Translations under genes and position numbers: made by a program
From: an uncultured Eubacteriales bacterium
Lineage (GTDB): Bacteria > Bacillota > Clostridia > Oscillospirales > CAG-382
Assembly: GCA_934479825.1 (NCBI GenBank)
Contig: CAKSOW010000052.1
Location: 1 to 9,969 of the forward strand
Length of the DNA: 9,969 bases
Reading direction: 5' to 3'
The notes under the pieces: model-generated
Told to the model about the DNA's origin: nothing
Database searches by the model: none
What the model saw: the letters and a program-made list of their open reading frames with translations, nothing else
Part shown: in pieces, positions 7,655 through 9,969 of the stretch
Numbering within the stretch: the first letter of the stretch is position 1
How the letters are laid out: the number at the start of each line of letters is the position of its first letter

Positions 7655-9783
7655 GAAAAATACACCGCCAATCCGGTAAGATTGTCCGCTAATCCCGTAA
7701 CGGCCGCACTCGAAAAATCCCATGTGCCTTTTGCATAAAACTTATCTTCCTTGTAGTTGTATCCCCAAAGATATTTTTTCGAGTCAGAACCTGCACCGTT
7801 TTCTCTTCGGCCGACTGTGAAATTAACGCTTACACCCTCGTTCGTCACTCCGTTTTCAACAGAGTTTCCGTATTCAAAGCCATATAATGCCGCGCCGCCG
7901 CTTTGCGGAACTCCTCCGCCTGACTGAACGGAACTTACCTGTTTCATGAATAGATCACCGCCGAATGTGCCTGCACCGGAATCAAAGTCGGAATCCACCT
8001 CTATGTAAAATTGCCCCGGATAGTTTCCGCTTTGTACATTCGATTTTCCGAACAACTTTGACAGATATAAATTCCCGTCGCCATAAACTCCTGCATCGTT
8101 TCCAAATGCAATCTTGTCCGCTTTTAATTTGATTTGTGATTCACCGTTCGCCGCCTCCATCACAAATTCCGCCGCACTTTCACTGGAAATCGCATTTCCC
8201 GATTCGTCTTTTAATTTGCCGTCAATCATTTGTATCGTTTTGTTGCCGACCATCATTTTTATAAAAGCGCCGTTTATGCCGGCCTGTTTTTCAACTGCCG
8301 CAATGCTTTCCGTAACAGTGGTGATTTTGCCGTCGGTATATCCATTCGCACCGGACAACGCTTCGGCCGCCTTTTCCACGGCCGTCGCCTCGGCGGCTGT
8401 TTGAGCGTCAGAGGCGTATCCTTTCGCCGCTGTATCTGCGGCTGTAAATTTTTCTTCAACCGTCCGCTTATACTCGGTAAGCTCCGAACTTTTGGCAAAA
8501 TCTTTGTTTGCCTCTTTTACTTCATTTACCGAGCTTTCCACACTTGTAAGCCTTTCCGTAACAGCAGCAATCTCGCCGTCGGTATAACCGTTCGCACCGG
8601 ATAACGCTTCGGCCGCCTTTTCCGCAGCCGTCGCCTCGGCGGCTGTTTGAGCGTCAGAGGCGTATCCTTTCGCCGTCTTATCCGCGGCTGTGAATTTTTC
8701 TTCAACCGTCCGCTTATACTCGGTAAGCTCCGAACTTTTTGCAAAATCCTTGTTTGCCTCTTTTACTTCATTTACCGAGCTTTCCACACTTGTAAGCCTT
8801 TCCGTAACAGTGGTAATCTTCCCGTCGGTATAGCCGTTCGCGCCGGACAGCGCTTCGGCCGCCTTTTCCACGGCCGTCGCCTCGGCGGCTGTTTGAGCGT
8901 CAGAGGCGTATCCTTTCGCCGCTGTATCTGCGGCTGTAAATTTTTCTTCAACCGTCCGCTTATACTCGGTAAGCTCCGAACTTTTGGCAAAATCTTTGTT
9001 TGCCTCTTTTACTTCATTTACCGAGCTTTCCACACTTGTAAGCCTTTCCGTAACAGCAGCAATCTCGCCGTCGGTATAACCGTTCGCACCGGATAACGCT
9101 TCGGCCGCCTTTTCTGCGGCCGTCGCCTCGGCGGCTGTTTGAGCGGCCTTCAAACCTTCCTCAAATGTCTCAAAATTTGAGCCTTTCCATTCGGTAAATT
9201 GTTCGATTTTCGATTCAGCATCAGCAGCAGATTGCCTAATTCCGGCAATAGTCTCTCTGTATTCGCTGTTGTCGTCATCATAGAAACTCTTTTTCCAAGA
9301 AGCAAAGTTTTCAATAGCTGAACCATTTTGGTCAGCTGTCGCTTTAACTCCGGAAATAGATTCTCTGTTTTCTGCAACGCCATCGGATATGGTCTTTATG
9401 GCGTCATATTCTGCCAGCATAGAAGTTTTGGCATACGTATCAGAGACTTCGGTTTTAAATTTCGATAATGCATTTGTCTGCTCTGAAAACTTGCCATCCG
9501 TCTCTGTTTGGAATTCAGAGAATAAGGAAGCGCTTGCATAGTTTTCGTTCGCAAGAATCTCAAAATCCGAAATAGCATGCGCGACTTCATCGGAATACTC
9601 TTTGCGAAAATTCTTTAATGCCGTTTCATTGAAATTGTCCGTATCTAAATTACGGAATAAATATCGCAAAGATTCCAACAGCATAAAAGTATAATTATAA
9701 AGTTGATTTACTTTTGTTTCTACTGATTCATTGCCAGTAAAACTCGGAAAACCGTTGTCAATGGTAATAAAGTCCTTTGGCAT
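7651..9783 (-). CDS. Repeat-containing tail fibre / appendage protein, 710 aa (candidate receptor-binding protein)
   Basis: The ATG at 9783 follows a purine run AAAGGGGGG (9792-9800) by 8 nt. Residues 1-60 form a compact N-terminal segment (FITIDNGFPSFTGNE), probably for attachment to the particle. Residues 60-213 are coiled-coil-like with diverged copies of a (Y/F)AxxSxLxE(Y/F) motif (82, 117). Residues 214-459 hold three 82-residue units and 460-492 a fourth partial unit, each with LSGANGYTDG and FAKSSELTEYKR. The C-terminal part is beta-rich: ESQIKLKADKIAFGNDAG resembles the 'IxLKADxI' segment seen in many phage fibre and tail-tip proteins, followed by Gly/Ser/Asn-rich strands to the end. 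A trimeric fibrous stalk with a receptor-binding tip is the natural reading. No chaperone-type autoprotease motif is visible. The fibre call is moderately sure; the receptor is unknown. Confidence 0.85.
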   Translation of the reverse strand: MPKDFITIDNGFPSFTGNESVETKVNQLYNYTFMLLESLRYLFRNLDTDNFNETALKNFRKEYSDEVAHAISDFEILANENYASASLFSEFQTETDGKFSEQTNALSKFKTEVSDTYAKTSMLAEYDAIKTISDGVAENRESISGVKATADQNGSAIENFASWKKSFYDDDNSEYRETIAGIRQSAADAESKIEQFTEWKGSNFETFEEGLKAAQTAAEATAAEKAAEALSGANGYTDGEIAAVTERLTSVESSVNEVKEANKDFAKSSELTEYKRTVEEKFTAADTAAKGYASDAQTAAEATAVEKAAEALSGANGYTDGKITTVTERLTSVESSVNEVKEANKDFAKSSELTEYKRTVEEKFTAADKTAKGYASDAQTAAEATAAEKAAEALSGANGYTDGEIAAVTERLTSVESSVNEVKEANKDFAKSSELTEYKRTVEEKFTAADTAAKGYASDAQTAAEATAVEKAAEALSGANGYTDGKITTVTESIAAVEKQAGINGAFIKMMVGNKTIQMIDGKLKDESGNAISSESAAEFVMEAANGESQIKLKADKIAFGNDAGVYGDGNLYLSKLFGKSNVQSGNYPGQFYIEVDSDFDSGAGTFGGDLFMKQVSSVQSGGGVPQSGGAALYGFEYGNSVENGVTNEGVSVNFTVGRRENGAGSDSKKYLWGYNYKEDKFYAKGTWDFSSAAVTGLADNLTGLAVYFS
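8359..8622 (-). repeat. Exact 264-bp direct repeat, copy 1 (partner 8851-9114)
   Basis: This stretch is identical base for base, on reading, to 8851-9114, an offset of 492 bp or two 82-codon units. The matching run crosses a unit boundary, so the duplicated block was a two-unit segment and not a single unit. Confidence 0.9.
8851..9114 (-). repeat. Exact 264-bp direct repeat, copy 2 (partner 8359-8622)
   Basis: Second copy of the direct repeat in the fibre gene. It is bounded by single-base mismatches at 8850 and 9115 relative to 8358 and 8623. Recombination between the copies would add or remove 164 codons in frame. Confidence 0.9.
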
Positions 9784-9811
9784 TTTTGTATCCCCCCTTT
9801 GTTCTACTTTA

Positions 9812-9817
9812 ATTATG
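9812..9817 (-). promoter_or_regulatory. Possible -10 element upstream of the fibre gene
   Basis: CATAAT on the minus strand (one mismatch to TATAAT), 28 nt before the fibre start. The nearest -35-like word, ATGACA at 9840-9845, is 22 nt away, which is too far for a standard vegetative promoter. A phage-specific or no promoter is equally possible; listed because it sits just after a putative terminator. Confidence 0.2.
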
Positions 9818-9848
9818 CAGCAAATTCCGCGTTTCGGCGTGTCATTTT

Positions 9849-9882
9849 TAAAGGCCGAAACTCACAAGAATCTCGGCCTTTA
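9849..9882 (-). terminator. Perfect inverted repeat, putative terminator after the upstream gene
   Basis: A 10-bp perfect stem (9849-9858 with 9873-9882; core AAAGGCCGA / TCGGCCTTT) with a 14-nt loop, 8 nt past the stop of the gene entering from the right. The GC-rich core and T-rich stem end are terminator-like, but only three T residues follow the GGCC core on the minus strand before an A-rich run. It is probably a weak or leaky terminator, or an mRNA-stabilising or processing hairpin. The stem also reads GGCCTTT on the plus strand. Confidence 0.45.
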
Positions 9883-9889
9883 TAATCCA

Positions 9890-9969
9890 TCACTTATTCA
9901 GTTTCTCATGATACCTTTTAAAGATCTCCCTGACATACTTGGCTTCTAATTTCTCCCTGCCGTCAAGCA
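9890..9969 (-). CDS. C-terminal end of an unidentified gene, partial (5' part outside window)
   Basis: The frame is open from the right edge to TGA at 9892-9890 and encodes 25 residues: LDGREKLEAKYVREIF followed by KRYHEKLNK. The composition is highly charged and helical, plausible as a C-terminal tail. It is followed by the inverted repeat at 9849-9882, as expected for the end of a transcription unit. Too short for any family call; the other two minus frames meet stops quickly. Confidence 0.5.
   Translation of the reverse strand, partial: LDGREKLEAKYVREIFKRYHEKLNK

Larger units (their letters stand above)
8308..9144 (-). repeat. Tandem 246-bp coding repeat, three full units and one partial, in the fibre gene
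   Basis: The period is exactly 246 bp (82 codons): the shared word ggctgtttgagcg starts at 8395, 8641, 8887 and 9133. Protein units are 214-295, 296-377, 378-459 and partial 460-492. Units alternate in two types: type A has TAAEKAAE and GEIAAVTE, type B has TAVEKAAE and GKITTVTE, in the order A, B, A, B(partial). By eye adjacent units differ at about 18 of 246 positions, while the two A units differ at only 2. Confidence 0.95.

Noticed and set aside
7655..7723. Longer N-terminus for the 347-aa protein (ATG at 7723)
   Set aside because: It would overlap the fibre gene by 73 nt with only a poorly spaced AAGG. The ATGA junction at 7654 is the simpler start, although this one is less certain than the others.
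8647..9096. 149-codon plus-strand ORF with internal repeats
   Set aside because: It is the antisense shadow of the tandem repeats of the fibre gene. Its own repetitiveness comes from that array.
8308..9144. CRISPR array
   Set aside because: The repeats are contiguous 246-bp coding units without unique spacers and stay in frame within a long protein.

Overview
The window reads as part of the virion-structure region of a bacteriophage or prophage. Every supportable gene lies on the minus strand, so transcription runs from high to low coordinates. Strong AGGAGG-type ribosome binding sites 7-8 nt before most starts, ATGA stop/start overlaps and clostridial-type phage protein motifs point to a low-to-mid-GC Gram-positive host, most likely a gut-type Clostridia member. 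That host call is inference; no host gene is visible. There is no integrase, repressor, lysis gene, RNA gene or CRISPR array here.

Layout in transcription order. A gene entering from the right edge leaves only its last 25 codons (ends at 9890). A short intergenic gap (9784-9889) holds a perfect inverted repeat that may act as a terminator, and possibly a weak promoter. Then come six tightly packed genes: a 710-aa tail-fibre or appendage protein with a tandem 82-residue repeat (9783-7651); a 347-aa protein of unknown function joined to it by an ATGA overlap (7654-6611); an 87-aa helical protein (6590-6327); a 531-aa beta-rich tail nozzle or stabilization-like protein, again joined by ATGA (6330-4735); a 424-aa helical, tyrosine- and alanine-rich virion protein (4718-3444); and a very large protein of at least 1143 residues (3431 to the left edge), still open at the window boundary, which carries a zinc-metallopeptidase HELTH motif near its visible C-terminal end.

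Working interpretation. The order nozzle-like protein, mid-size helical protein, giant multi-segment protein resembles the tail-nozzle and internal-virion (ejection) protein block of short-tailed phages (T7 gp12-gp14-gp15/gp16; P22 gp10 and gp7/16/20). On this view the fibre and perhaps the 347-aa protein form the outer adsorption apparatus. The 424-aa and giant proteins would be carried in the particle and delivered with the DNA, with the zincin domain as a possible cell-envelope or cytoplasmic protease. The resemblance is based on gene order and sequence character, not on a database search.

The giant gene fills the left third of the window (1-3431). It has no stop codon inside the window, so ORF finders that require closed ORFs would miss it. 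Short ORFs on either strand inside it are shadows.
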